64,000 nucleotides of DNA from Metridium senile (GCA_949775045.1 OX459101.1:3504501-3568500); one strand, 5' to 3'; positions 22,605 to 34,951 are shown, counted from the stretch's first letter. Made by a program: numbers and translations. The notes: generated by a model not told the origin, from the sequence alone.

Positions 22605-23102
22605 CAAACAGGCCGAACCACCTTCTCTTATAAGAGGGAAGAGGAACAGGGATTAAAATAATATCCTTCCTCTCAAATTTTATACCATTTTTCTCCCTCC
22701 TATAATTCAGTCCGGATTAGTCACCATTCTCTTACCCAGACCCTTCTCAGCTTCACTGATCAAAGGCTCTGGTCGGACACAAACCGGAAGACCCAGAATC
22801 TGGGTCGTCAGACAGAGGAGGTTGTGCAAGCTACACGTGGTTTATTTCGGCCAATCAGAACGCGTTAAATTTCGCGGTGATGGAGCACTTATTTCGAGAA
22901 AGTTTTTTTCAAGTATACAAGAAGAACGACTCATAAATCGGTTCAAAATTGAAAATTTTTTAAAAATTAAAAGATCAAACATGTAATCAGAAACCAAACT
23001 CTTAGTCTATGGAGGCTGAAACCAGATAAGTAATCAATTCATGTTTAATTCGTCAATCGAACTCAGTGTTATGCAAATTGCAGAGACACAAACGAACGAC
23101 TA
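22605..23102. other. Intergenic repeat-rich block
   Basis: No gene is seen. About 80 bp near 22716-22795 (GGATTAGTCACCATTCTC, CTTACCCAGACCCTTCTC) recurs inverted at 33765-33840, which marks an interspersed repeat. Confidence 0.5.
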
Positions 23103-23918
23103 ATGTACGAGTCAAATCCAAAGGTGCCCATCCCCCCCCCGGGCAAACCCCGGGCATTTGACAAGACTTGGGTTCCGTATAGTGGGGAATTTGACGCCGA
23201 TTAGCTACTTGAACGGGCGGGCATTTGACGAGTGTCGGCCATCTTTAAAAATACCCAGAAAGCATTGGAGTCCTAACCACAGGTAGCCCATGATCAGGCA
23301 AAAGTCACACGGGAACGGAAACGAAAAGCAAAGAATTGATAGATAGTTTTTCCTTGTTATACACCTATCTCAAAAAACGTCAGAAAGAATTGGCGATTGA
23401 CGAACAGCGATTGCAAAGGAGCTCTGGGTACTGTTCTTTCACAAGTAAAATTAAATTGACGAAGTATAAATGCTTGTCTTTGTGTTTTAGAGTCGAAAAG
23501 TGCAAAGAAAATCCAAGTTCTTTCAGTTTTTAAGATAGATTTGTGAATTATATCGAGATCCATCTTTCGGTCGTGCAATCACCAATCAAAAATTGCCAAT
23601 AACCATTCTCTTCTTCAACGTTTTTTGAAATTTCCCTTCATATTTGATTGTACAAGTTTTGTCTACCATGTTCATGAGACGTCATGTAGTAGAAGGAAGT
23701 TTAAGTATTTTCTTTTCTACTTAAAGTAAAATTTGAGTTTATCACTGACTCGAGCTCGAGGGGCGGGCATTTGAACATTCTGTTGTTTCAATAGTGGGGC
23801 ATTTGACTGTTCAGTTTGCCCAGATGGTGGGGAATTTGACCAATTTTTTTTCAAAAAGTCAAATGCCCGGGGGTTTGCCCGGGGGGGGGATGGGCACCTT
23901 TGGATTTGACTCGTACAT
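23103..23918. mobile_element. 816-bp inverted-repeat element with poly-C/G subterminal tract
   Basis: ATGTACGAGTCAAATCCAAA at 23103 is mirrored exactly at 23918. The arms are about 60 bp and include CCCATCCCCCCCCC and GGGCATTTGAC. A solo right end of the same family lies at about 24861-24899, so the element may be nested within, or duplicated next to, another copy. Confidence 0.8.
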
Positions 23919-25080
23919 AAATATACAGACAAAAGAACTGTTCGTGTGCACTTCAGCAACAAAGTTATTAAATCAAACACACATCAAATTAAAGATGATA
24001 AATAATTGAAGAAAAAACGTCGATCGAACCCGATCGAACCTCCTACCGTTTTCAAGATATACGCTTTCAAAGAAGGAATAAACAATTTTTGTTATGGCGC
24101 TGTACACATTGCGTTACGCGATCTCTTCGCCTATCTAAATATTCAAACATGTATTATTTTGGGCTAGACTTTTTTTCACTAAGGCTTCAAAGAATATATT
24201 TATCTATTTGAAAGATTTTAAGAGCATACATTAAAGTTTTCGGATTCCCTGAAGGTCCTGAAGATATTCAGTCATGTCACGGCGCTTTCTAGAAATCTGT
24301 GGTTTTGGGCTTCCTGTGGTTATTTAACGGCTCGTTCGAAGTTCAACTGATGGATAACGTTCAAATATTGTCCCGTTTGAAATCTTTTCTTTAGTTAGTA
24401 ATAAATTACTTTTTCGAAAATAAGAGATTATGAGTTTAGGAAGGTTTATGTGTGGTTTTCTTAGGTTTTTTGGGTCATTCAAGGAGGTCTTGAGAATGGT
24501 GAATTTTAGCAGTCATCGCCGTGTCACAAAGTACATCAATTCATTGAACTAAAAAGCTCACAGCTTGTTAAATGAAGGAATTAAATCAAACCTATGTAAT
24601 ATAAGGATAGTTCTTAGATTTGTAAGCACAGCTACTCTCTCTCATCGCAAAAATATCGTTTTATTTTGACTTGGAAAGTTTAATCGGAGCTCTTTTCATC
24701 ACGACGGTTGGACCTCGACTGAATAAATTTAGATTTTGACCCATGATGCACTGCGATGATTGCTCAACCTCCTCTGGTCGTCAGATATGCGCATGCTCAA
24801 TATTTTCTAACTTCCGGTAACGTATCAATCTCGAGCCCAGAGTCACGTCTGGCTTTTTGTAGGGGGGGGGATGGGCACCTTTGGATTTGACTCGTACATT
24901 ACTTCTACAAAAGTGCATAGCAATGATCAAGATCAAAAGAAATGCGGGATGTGGAGGGATCACAAGATAAGTATGGGAAACCACGAAAAAAGCGTTTTGA
25001 TAATACAAAGCGCGCGTAATATCTCTATTATTCAATATTGAGCTCTACGTAGATATCCAATTGCTTTTCTATTATTTTAT
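23919..25080. other. Intergenic; solo element end, no gene seen
   Basis: It contains only the solo ATGGGCACCTTTGGATTTGA end near 24861-24899 and unassigned AT-rich sequence. The missing 3' exons of the minus-strand transposase would be expected here, but nothing resembling the rest of its DDE domain was recognised. Confidence 0.5.
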
Positions 25081-25127
25081 AACATATACTATCGTTATTG
25101 TTCTTAACGGAATCCAAAGGTACATAC

Positions 25128-25657
25128 CTTTCTTTTTCCGCAAAATTTGCTCTCGTCCATTTGAAGAATAGTCACTGGTCCTCCAAATGGAATTACTGGG
25201 TGACGAACAATTTCGTCTGCACAGATGGCCCCCATTTGGTTGTAAATAGCAATTGCGCTCTTTTCGCTTACTCCAACCAGGCGAGCTGCTGTTTTTCTTC
25301 TTGTTTCTTGGCTCCAATAAGCCATCAGGGCCAACAACTGGCAGAGACTGATTCTTCTGAAATATTCGAAAAACGAGCCATGCCTTATGGACGACCTTTT
25401 TCTACATGTTGGGCATCGCCTGCAAAGAATGAAGCAACAATTAATAAGTTGATTGTATTTGGGATGTGTGCAATAATACGTCTAACGTACCAAACAAAAC
25501 CATCGTTTCTCCCAACGTCCTCTCTGAAATTCATTTCAACGGGTTGTTGATGGTCGTTGCACATCTTACTACTCGCGAGCAGCCCATCTCTCTGCAACCA
25601 CTGTATAACTTCAATATTTGGCTTCCCAAATAGACTCATTGCATCTGTGATGTCCAT
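25128..25657 (-). CDS. Merlin/ISXO2-type transposase, 5' two exons, 3' part missing
   Basis: Exon A is 25657-25491 (ATG after a TATA box), with donor TTTGTTTG|GTACGT. Exon B is 25419-25128 (acceptor CATTCTTTGCAG) and ends at donor GAAAG|GTATGT. Joined, they give an N-terminal zinc ribbon (GLLASSKMCNDH ... DGFVWRCPTCRKRS), the SIRHGSFF strand, a helical segment (LLALMAYWSQETRR) and the first catalytic Asp in LQMDESKFCGKRK. This is the order seen in IS1595/ISXO2-like and Merlin transposases. The remaining DDE region was not found downstream, so the copy is probably broken, or its next exon is unrecognised. The spliced frame is otherwise undamaged, which suggests recent activity or retention. 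Confidence 0.72.
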
Positions 25658-25707
25658 CACAGAACGTTTTCACTGTATGGACTGCTATGCATGTGATACT
25701 GCACCAG

Positions 25708-25715
25708 TATTTATA
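25708..25715 (-). promoter_or_regulatory. TATA box of the transposase gene
   Basis: TATAAATA on the minus strand lies about 51 nt upstream of the transposase ATG, at a spacing that would place initiation just before the coding start. Confidence 0.5.
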
Positions 25716-25779
25716 CTGCTCATCACCTGCGCTTTGATTACGTAAACATGACAAATTGTTCATCGTGGCAGTTAATTTT

Positions 25780-26060
25780 GCCGGCAGATTTAAAGGCCTC
25801 CCTTTAATGGTGTTGCGACTAATCTTGCGTCAAGGAATGTTCTTGTAAGCCAATTTACAGTTTACAAAAGAGACCGATAAAGATTATAACATAGATAACG
25901 CGCGCTCTGATTGGTTTTTAGCTATGAACAAAAAATGTATGGAGCACGCGAATGGAGCACGCTGATGTCAATTTTTTTCAAACATTTTTTTTTTTTCGAA
26001 AGAACGCGCGTTCTGATTGAGTGCTAACCAGTTTGACGTCATTTTTGAGCGCGTGCGAGC
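25780..26060. other. Repeat-derived intergenic sequence
   Basis: TTTTGCCGGCAGATTTAAAG and TTGCGTCAA blocks recur near 26591 and 27725 in the same orientation. They mark a dispersed repeat adjoining the transposase gene. No gene is seen. Confidence 0.5.
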
Positions 26061-26460
26061 AATCAGCAGTCTTCAAAACCCTCAAAACCCTGACCCTATC
26101 CCAGACCTAGAATTTTGATTACACATACCCAATTCCAGACTAAACCTAAGAATTGTACACCCTATCCCAGACTAAAAAAAAACGCAAAAAAATGTTGTCA
26201 ATTGTTTAATTGAATTGAATTAGTTTTTTTGTGCCGGCAGAAAACGTAGCCTAGCAGGCTAAAACAACAGACAAAATGTCAAAAAGATACCCTATATTCC
26301 AGACAATAACCTTACCCCACCCCGGAAAAATTGTAAAAAAATGATACCCTACCCCACACCTAAAAGCCGAAAAACCATACCCTACCGGGCGACACGTGCA
26401 CATACCCGTATAGCAAATATAGGGGAGTCCCCCCCCCCCCCCCCCCCCCCAAGGAGTGGG
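26060..26460. repeat. Short-period ACCCTA(T/C)CCC-type repeat with poly-C
   Basis: Multiple degenerate copies of ATACCCTA / CCAGAC motifs run to GGGGAGTCCC and a long C run. The same family appears inverted at 34270-34690 (ATAAACAGGGTAT units next to a long G run). Confidence 0.7.
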
Positions 26461-26519
26461 GAGGAGTGTGACCTTATTCAACTAATATGAAGTACTATTA
26501 TTTGATTATTGATCAAATT

Positions 26520-28160
26520 AGAAAATGCCACCCCAGCTTGAAGTTCACTTCGTAATCTAAATCAAGCATTACGCATCCGGTGTGGGTTGGTTTTGCCGGC
26601 AAATTTAAAGCCCTCCTTATACAAGTCAATTCAGGGAAGTATCAATAAGTATAAATATATGATTTCACATAATAAGCTTTTTGACATTTTCAGTTAGATA
26701 TAAATAAAGATATACAAGCAAATAACTGTGTGATTGGTGTTTCAATTACTCAATACTCTAGGCTTGTTTTACATAATGTACAAAGCTCCGAAGCTACCAG
26801 CAGTTTTTGGAAACAAGAAAGTGAGTGTAATACACGCTAAAAAAAACGCGTGTAGTTGCTACAATACATTCATACAATACAATACTGTATTACGGAACAG
26901 TTTGTAATAACTCGGCACGTTACGTTCTAATACGTCCGATTGATTGAACGTTCGATTTTGTCTCATTATTGACGTCCGGATAATTGAAATAAAGAGTTAA
27001 TGATGGTACACTCTAACGAGCAAAATAGAAAGTAAGCCCAATTCAAGATCATAACTTAAACGATTAATTTAGTAGATGACACCTGATTACTCCAACAAAA
27101 GCTTCCAAAGGAACTGAAGTGAAGAAGGAGAAAGCCAAAAAACACACACACGATGTTTAAGCCGGACAATACAAATATAGTCTTTTGGGTAGGATGTTGT
27201 TAAACTGTTAAAATAACAACTTTACCCAAAAACCATTTTTGGCTAGCTCGATTTTTTTTTTTCTCTGATTGATATTGATCCATTTTTTTAAAATTTCTTG
27301 GTTCTAGTATTTCCGCTCTAAGTACGGAGTTAATCCAATAAAGTAATCTGCCAGTGTTTATGTTTAATCCCTTTTAATGCCATTAAACATATATAAAAGA
27401 TCAATGCTGGATTTTTTTACAATCCTTTTCTCCTCTCCCTTCCCCTAAGGTCCGAGGTACACAGGCTAACTGCAGTCTAGAAGATGAAAAAAGATAAAGA
27501 AACTCAATCATGTACAAGAGGCTGACATTGTCGGTTATGATAATGCCGAAACACCGGGCGAAACATGAAACTCTGACTTACCGAATACAGTATGAACACA
27601 TTTAACTGTAACACATGAAATTCACCGGTAGAGGAGATTTAATAGAAAATGCCACCCCAGCTGGAAGTTCACCATACGACATTTCGTAATCTAAATCAAG
27701 CATTACGTATCTGGTGTGTGATATGGTTTTGCCGGCAAATTTAAAGGCCTCCCTGTGAAGGGGTAGCGATGAAATCTTGCGTCAATCTAAGTAATGCTTT
27801 TGTATCCTACCGACATATTCGATCTGCACCTGGGTGTTTATATCCAATCATCGAAAACTGCTAAGAAAAAACAGATATATTTTTTAAACCATTTATTATT
27901 TTTCGTCTACAAAATCCAGTATATCATGCTGTTTGTGGTTTTACAATCTCTAAAATACTGTATTATACAAGTCAATTCAGGGAAGTATCAATATGTATAA
28001 ATAAATGATTTCACATAATAAGCTTTTTGACATTTTCAGTTAATTATAATCCCGGTCTAGAAGATGACCGAATATAAAGAAACTCAATCATGTACAAGAG
28101 GCTGACATTGTCGGTTATGACAATGCCGAAACACCGGGCGAAACATGAAACTCCGACTTT
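26520..28160. repeat. Duplicated interspersed repeat block
   Basis: At least three segments occur twice in the same orientation. GAAAATGCCACCCCAGCT is at 26522 and 27647. ACAAGTCAATTCAGGGAAGT is at 26620 and 27966. TAAAGAAACTCAATCATGTA is at 27495 and 28074. The last continues into GGCTGACATTGTCGG and ACCGGGCGAAACATG, a hairpin-GAAA arrangement resembling other Penelope 3' ends. Confidence 0.6.
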
Positions 28161-30400
28161 AACAGTTTTTGTGAAAGTATGTGTAATATTTCATTGACTG
28201 AGAGGTAAACGAGTGAGTAGAAGAGAAAGGAAAAAGTGATGAAAATAAAAAGTGTGGTGAGAGTAACCGGGCTTATTAGTGAAAGAGAATGAAGAGTAAA
28301 ATAGAATGTGTAAGGAAAGGTCGACTGAGTAGAGGAAAGAAAAAGAAAATCGGATAGAAGGGGTGTTTAAAGGAAGGGGGGGGGGGGGTGGTGTTGTTTT
28401 GGTGTATGTGATTTTCGGGATAAGCAAAGGCTTAAAGAAAAGACAAATAAATATGTATAGGTTGATGGGCAAAATACAAATAAATGAAAAAATGAACAAA
28501 AATGTAAAAATGTAAATGAACCAGGTAAACAGACATGAAACAAAAATTAGCGGACAATTAACAATAAAATGGAGGATCAACGGGCAAAATGGAGGACAGG
28601 TATGAACAAATAATGAACCGACAAGAAAAGAAACAAAAACACTAAGCGTAACTGGGGTCTCTGGACTTCAATTAATGTTGCAAGTAATGATTGGAATGTC
28701 TTGGATAATGAAATACGTGATGCAAGGGATATTAAAACGTTTTAGAAACTTAACTTTACTTAATTTAGCTCATGCACATTGGATAGGGTAGAGGCTATTT
28801 TACTATTTACTACTAACTTGTATATTTCACTCTTGAACTGTTAACTAATTAATTCGTGGGGGAAGGGGTGGGGGGGGGGGGGGGGGTGGGGGGTTGTTGA
28901 GTCGGTTATACATATTTTGATTAATTATTTGGATGTTAGATTTTTTACTTAGGGAGTTTTATGGGTAGCTGGTAGGTGTACATAAATGCGGGTAGGGTAA
29001 AGGGGGATATTTATATATATATAATTTATATTATTGTATTTTATCATTGTATTATTTAATTTATTTACGTTTTGCAGGACCCTATTGTAAAACACGTTTG
29101 TGATGTAGGCATTTCCTGAATAAAGATTGATTATTAAACGTGATGTCACTTATTTCCACTAGGTTGCGCCCGTGACGTCACGAAGTGTTTTATATTATCC
29201 ATGCTAACACATACAGATTTAAATCACTGCTGCTAAAAAAAAGAATTCCCCTAGACCACAGTCGAATTTTTCACAGTTTTGCCTACAGGATGGGTGCGAA
29301 GCACTCTGCAAAGCGGCCACTGCAAGAAACCAACCTTCCTTAGATGTCGGGGCACCTTAACGGTCTTTGTTGTTCTAAGGAACTTACGGTGCCTTAACTT
29401 GGTTGCATGGGAGGTAGCTACCAGGATCCAAAGCCTATATATGACTTCGCCACGTATTGATAGCCCCTATCTTTGGCCAAGTTCGGCTAACAACACAGGA
29501 ATCAAACAGAATTTATACCCCGAAATTGGGAAGCTAACAGCCGTGTGGGAAATAATCTTATTAACGCATCAGTGCTCACGCGCATGCCCACTTACGTACT
29601 TACTAATCTTTTGTTTCTACACATGACGCCACAAATTGTATTTCGTTCTAATTCAGTCTGCATTACCCAAAAATACAATATCAGTAAAGGCCCATAATTG
29701 TTTTCGATAGTTATGTCAAATATTGTTGCATAAACATACCATTTACAAAAACAAAACAAAAAAAACACCGGGTTAGGTCGACATACGCGTACGTACAACG
29801 AATTCCAAAGACCCTAAAATGCGTTTAACGAAACCCTTGAGACGCTGATAATTTGAAGCCGATAACATAGTGATAACAGCAATTTATTAAACGTACTAAA
29901 CTATTTGAAATGGTTTGCCCTCAAACTACAGCAACCGTTGATATATGAGGTGAAGCGTTAGTATCCACAGTCCATTTGTCGAATAATAAAATTTTTAAAA
30001 CTCTAATTCCACTGAGGTTTTTTTAAACCCAAGCAATACTTATATTCACGTTTCACCATATTATTGAATCTGACTACTACAGCCATTGCCTCATGTACGT
30101 ACCAGTCGCATACACCAGGAAACTTGAATGATATTATAGGAATACCCCAGTGATGCTAGTTTTCACGTTTCACAACCTGATATAGAAAAGATCTTACTTC
30201 CTTTTTCATATTTATTGATATAACAGAATCATATGTGTAGCATGCAACTACACTATTACGTATTGTACACGTATTGTACTATTATGTACAATATTACAGT
30301 CATGCATTTACTTCTATAAAATATTTTACAATATCTGACAATTTGCAAGCTCACCATGATTGGTAGGACGAAGAAAATGATGACATCTACAAATGAAATT
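28161..30400. other. Intergenic; low-complexity purine and poly-G tracts
   Basis: A purine-rich stretch (about 28190-28620) has a G run near 28375, and a longer poly-G tract lies near 28866-28890. AATAAAG with downstream T-rich sequence near 29118 could be a retroelement end. No coding exon is recognised between here and 30407. Confidence 0.5.
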
Positions 30401-30406
30401 GCCTCT

Positions 30407-30610
30407 TTAATCCAGTACAAAATAAATACAATAACAAAATATTAATATGTTCACCAGAAGAAGTCCTATTATTAGTAACAAACTGTTCGAGGGTATTTTT
30501 CTTTTGGGTTCAGCGTAGTCGCCTGTCAGGGTTTTTTTAACCTTCGAGGCTATGGTATCAATATTCCGATTCGTCGATTCTTCATCTTTGTGCTCTTCCA
30601 TTAAAGTCAT
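30407..30610 (-). CDS. Small hypothetical single-pass (tail-anchored-like) protein
   Basis: A 67-residue ORF: a charged N-terminal half (MTLMEEHKDEESTNRN...KVKKTLTGDYAEPKRK) followed by a hydrophobic helix (SLLLIIGLLLVNILIFCY) ending five residues before the stop. The composition looks more protein-like than the surrounding chance ORFs, but no family is recognised and no neighbour supports it. Confidence 0.3.
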   Translation of the reverse strand: MTLMEEHKDEESTNRNIDTIASKVKKTLTGDYAEPKRKIPSNSLLLIIGLLLVNILIFCYCIYFVLD

Positions 30611-30790
30611 TGTTTTATGTTATTTGTCAGTTTTTTTCCGATACGTTTAGTCAGTAATTCAGTGCTTTGATAGCTCATATTATCATAATATCATAATTTC
30701 TCAAAATATTTCAGTTTTTGACGTTTTGTTTCGGGATGCCTGTGTCTTCATTTTTGTGACGCAATGACTATGACGTCAACCACAATTTTG

Positions 30791-31010
30791 TAACGTCACT
30801 TGGCATTTTCGCGGATATGGTATTCTGCCATGTGACGTCACCTGGCATTTTCGTAAATATCGTATTCTGCCATGTGACGTCACTTGGCATTTAAAGAATA
30901 TGGTATTTTGCCTTGTGACGTCACCTGGCATTTTCGTAAATATCGTATTCTGCGATGTGACGTCACTTGGTATATTCGCGGATATGGTATTCTGCCATGT
31001 GACGTCACTT
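30791..31010. repeat. 42-bp tandem array of TGACGTCA (CRE-like) sites
   Basis: Six units contain TTGGCATTTTCG, ATATGGTATTCTGCCATG and the palindrome TGACGTCA at 30833, 30875, 30916, 30958 and 31000; the first unit has TAACGTCA. Spacing is 41-42 bp. A further TGACGTCA lies just upstream, near 30772. TGACGTCA is the CREB/ATF consensus; a regulatory role is unproven. Confidence 0.85.
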
Positions 31011-31173
31011 GGCATTTTCGCGAAAATTAGATGTGGCATTTTTATATGATCTGGCATTGAAGTTTCACATAGAAATGGGTATGTGGCATTTTTTTAAAGT
31101 ACAAAGTCTGACACTATATGGCATAATGACATGGTTTTTGCCTTGTGGCCAGTAACTTCCCTTGAACCTTAGA

Positions 31174-32712
31174 CTCTGGGGGAACGGAATTTTCAGCTCC
31201 AATTTTGGAGTTCCGGTTTGGAATGCGCATGCTTAGTTAATATTATAATGATCTGTGGGATTGGGCATCCTGTGTTACTTAGTACGTTAATGACATTCAA
31301 AATATTATTGACCTAGTAGCATTTTAATGTTTTCTAAGCCAAAATATAAACATCTTCCTCACTAATGAAACATTTAAAGTTTAGGAAGGTTTTTTAACGG
31401 CCATCAAGATTTATATAATGATACAAAAACGCGTCTAAATCTCCTTCAATTCAGATCGCTTTAACTGTCGATTTATTTATAGTTTTCCAACGGTTAGTAG
31501 TTTGCTTTCATGGTACGATTGACCTTTATTAAATAACTGGATGCCAGAGGTCTGAGGATTGTCAAGGTTTAGAATAGTTTAAAGGAGTATTTTGTGTGTA
31601 TTCTAATTTGCTTCGCGACTCGATAATCATCGCTTAGCGGCGATACAATATCTCTTCGCTTCGCGACTCGTATATATTCCATAAACGACGATATTTAACA
31701 TTCTATCTAGTATTAAAGAACCGTTGACGTCGTATTACATGTAATCGTAAAATTTACATTTTGAATGTACATTTGTTTACATGATGGACCAATCAGAGCT
31801 TTTACTTCGTCTGTTTCCGGTCTGACCATTGTATTTTCAAGGGCCAATCAGCATAAGCAGAGAATTCCGGTCCCCCAGAGTCTTACGTTACTCGGCTGGC
31901 CAAGAGGAACGAAGGCTCGGGGTTCGAGATTGGTAACGTACAATCTCGAACCCAGAGCCTGCGTTACTCTTGGCCAGCAGTGCCGAGCAACGTATAACTC
32001 TGGGGTACCGGGATTCTCTGCTTATTGTGATTGGCCCTTGAAAATACAATAGTCAGACCGGAAACAGACGAAGTAAACGCTCTGATTGGTCCATCATGTA
32101 AACAAATGCACATTCAAAATGTAAATTTTACGATTAATACGACGTCAACGGTTTTTAATACTAGATAGAATAATATCGTCATTTATGGAATAAATGCGAG
32201 TCGCGAAGCGACGAGAAATTGTATCGCCGCGAAGCGATGATTATCGAGTCGCGAAGCAAATTAGAATACACACAAAATACTCCTTTAAACTATTCTAAAC
32301 ATTGACAATCCTCAGACCTCTGGCATCTCCTGGCATCCAGTTATTTAATAAAGGTCAATCGTACCACGAAAGCAAACTAATAACCGTTGAAAAACTATAA
32401 ATAAATCGACGGTTAAAGCGATCTAAATTGAAGGAGATTTAGACTCGTTTTTATATCATTATATAAATCCTGATGGCCGCTAAAAAACCTTCCTAAACTT
32501 TAAATGTTTTATAAGTGAGGAAAATGTTTATATTTTGGCTTAGTAAATATGTAAAATACTACTAGCTCAACAATATTTTGAATGTCATATAACGTACTAA
32601 GTAACACAGGATGCCCAAACTAACAGATCATTATAATATTAACTAAGCATGCGCATTTCATGTTAAAACCGGAACTCCAAAATTGGAGCAGAATAATTCC
32701 GTTTCCCCAGAG
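31174..32712. mobile_element. 1.5-kb near-perfect palindrome (fold-back element)
   Basis: CTCTGGGGGAACGG at the left is mirrored at 32712. The arms of about 760 bp meet near 31940 at ATCTCGAACCC / GGGTTCGAGAT. Arm contents include AATGCGCATGCTTAGTTAAT and TTCAATTCAGATCGCTTTAA. A few indels distinguish the arms. No ORF of note. Confidence 0.85.
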
Positions 32713-32770
32713 TTATACGTTGCTCGGCACTGCTGGCCAAGAGTAACGCAGGCTCTGGGTTCGAGATTGT

Positions 32771-33238
32771 TCTAAACCTTGACAATCCTCAGACCTCTGG
32801 CATCCAGTTATTTACTGAAAGGTCAATCGTACCACGAAAGCAAACTAATAACCGTTGGAAAACTATAAATAAATCGACGGTTAAAGCGATCTAAATTGAA
32901 GGAGATTTAGACTCGTTTTTATATCATTATATAAATCCTGATGGACGCTAAAAAACCTTCCTAAACTTTAAATGTTTTATTAGTAAGGAAAATGTTTATA
33001 TTTTGGCTTAAAAAATATTTAAAATACTACTAGGTCAACAATATTTTGAATGTCATATAACGTACTAAGTAACACAGGATGCCCAAACCAACAGATCATT
33101 ATAATATTAACTAAGCATGCGCATTTCATGTTAAAACCGGAACTCCAAAATTGGAGCAGAATAATTCCGTTTCCCCAGAGTTATACGTTGCTCGGCACTG
33201 CTGGCCAAGAGTAACGCAGGCTCTGGGTTCGAGATTGG
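32771..33238. repeat. Direct duplication of the palindrome's right arm
   Basis: TCTAAAC...TTGACAATCCTCAGACCTC at 32771 repeats the sequence starting at 32294, giving a period of about 477 bp and continuing to GGCTCTGGGTTCGAGATTG. A short indel (CTGGCATCTC present once) distinguishes the copies. Confidence 0.85.
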
Positions 33239-34269
33239 GTAACGTATAACAAATTGGCGAATTTCAAGTTAATTCTCGCTGATGCGTTAACCCAAACTAA
33301 ACGTAAAATTCGATCCTTAATAAAAAAAAATTGTGGTTATGGTTATAGTTATGTCAAGTGCTCGAACAAAGTAAATAACTTGGAGAGTTTGTTGTCTGCT
33401 ATTAGTCTTTAGAACTGTTCTCGGACATTCCCACGGACCCAACGGTTACTTTGTCTGCAGCTAATTACTCGCCAGTCAGTATTTCGCAACTAGCCGTCGG
33501 AATGTCTCAGCTCTCAGAACTATTTAACTATTTAAATGAAATTAACGACCATTAACCAACTGATGGATAGCAAATTTCCCATATTATTTTATATTTTTTT
33601 TCGAATGTACGGCCTCATCGGTAAATCTAGCCTGAAACCAAGTAAATGCGATTAAAGGTACATTTTTAGTAGACAGTTGTCTCTAGCAACATCAAAACAA
33701 AATGGTATGCATAATTATCGCTGATTCGCATGTAATTATTTCAACCAATCATATTCACGATGGATTTCTGTCCGGCCAGAGCCTTTGATTTTTCGTTAGA
33801 AAGCTGAGAAGGGTCTGGGTAAGAGAATGGATTAGTCACCAAATTTGGCTACCGTGGTTTGTTGTGATATTTGAGAAACCAAAACAGTAGAACAGCCAAT
33901 CAGAGCACGTTTTTAGTTTATGGCGTCACCACACCTAAATGAACGCTAACCGGCCCACAACTAAAATCTAAATGGCGCCCGAAAGAGCCCGAAATTGTTT
34001 ACGACTGAGAAGAAGTTTGATGATCTTCTTCATGACAAGATGTGAGGATCACGCAAATTATTCCATAACTGAAGTATTCTGACGTCAGATCTTCAAATTT
34101 CCATTCAACGACATCGTAAACTAATTCGAATTACTCGAACGATCTAGATATTTCAGAACGTGATGTATATCGAGTGAAAGTTTAGTAAGCTTATATGCGT
34201 TTATAATATTAAGACATTTTGACATTCTGCTCTTGAAATGCAAACCCACGTGAAATGTTTGTATGAAAT
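33239..34269. other. Intergenic; no gene recognised
   Basis: It contains a 70-80 bp repeat (33765-33840) shared inverted with 22716-22795. Otherwise it is AT-rich sequence with no exon-like frame. Confidence 0.45.
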
Positions 34270-34690
34270 ACGGTTCCGAGTATCCCCGGGGGGAGGGGGG
34301 GGGGGGGGGGTACTCCCATATATTTACTATACGGGGATGATCCGCTGAACAGGGTATAGTTTTTCGAGCTTTCTGTCATAAACAGGGTATGGTTTTTTTA
34401 GTTTTCTGTCATGAACAGGGTATATATTTACCCCATTTCCCAATTTCCTTATTTTTTTTGGTCATAATCAGGTATAGTAATTAGGTAATATGATGAGCAG
34501 CGCGGTCTTTCGTCTTTCGGGAAATTCAGCACGTTTTCGCGGCATAAACATGGTCCTAAACTGTCATAAACAGGGTCCCATTTTTATCACTTGTCATAAA
34601 CAGGGTATAAGAATTTATTTTTTTCTGTCATAAACAGGGTAACCGTTTTAGGATCCCAGCGGAACACCCCTACCCAAATCGTAGCGGAGT
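34270..34690. repeat. Repeat with ATAAACAGGGTAT units and long poly-G
   Basis: A long G-rich run (34288-34310) ending GTACTCCCATATATT is followed by about seven spaced copies of (TCAT)AAACAGGGTAT. This is the same family, in the opposite orientation, as 26060-26460. Confidence 0.75.
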
Positions 34691-34951
34691 ACTTCTGTTG
34701 ACGCTTTAGTCTATATTTCCTTTGTACAAGAAAACAGTTTAATCTACAAGAAATATAATTTTTGGGACTGCCTGATGGTAACCATTTAATACAAACATTG
34801 AAAAATCAACACAATAAATTGTCGTCCCGAGAGATTGTATTGTTTTATTCAAGTAACTGATATTGTTTTCTGATTCTCTGTAAAAATTAAGACATTTGTA
34901 ATCATTGGCAGAGTCTGTCGAGCTATTTTTAGCACAAGGGCAAACAGAGTC

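Noticed and set aside
25098..25550. 150-codon plus-strand ORF
   Set aside because: It is the antisense shadow of the transposase exons; the minus strand explains the sequence with zinc ribbon and catalytic motif.
28191..28580. 129-codon minus-strand ORF rich in Phe and Pro
   Set aside because: It is the antisense of a purine-rich tract with a G run; low complexity and no domain.
29279..29626. 115-codon ORF
   Set aside because: No domain, no splice context, and a surrounding repeat-like sequence; probably chance.
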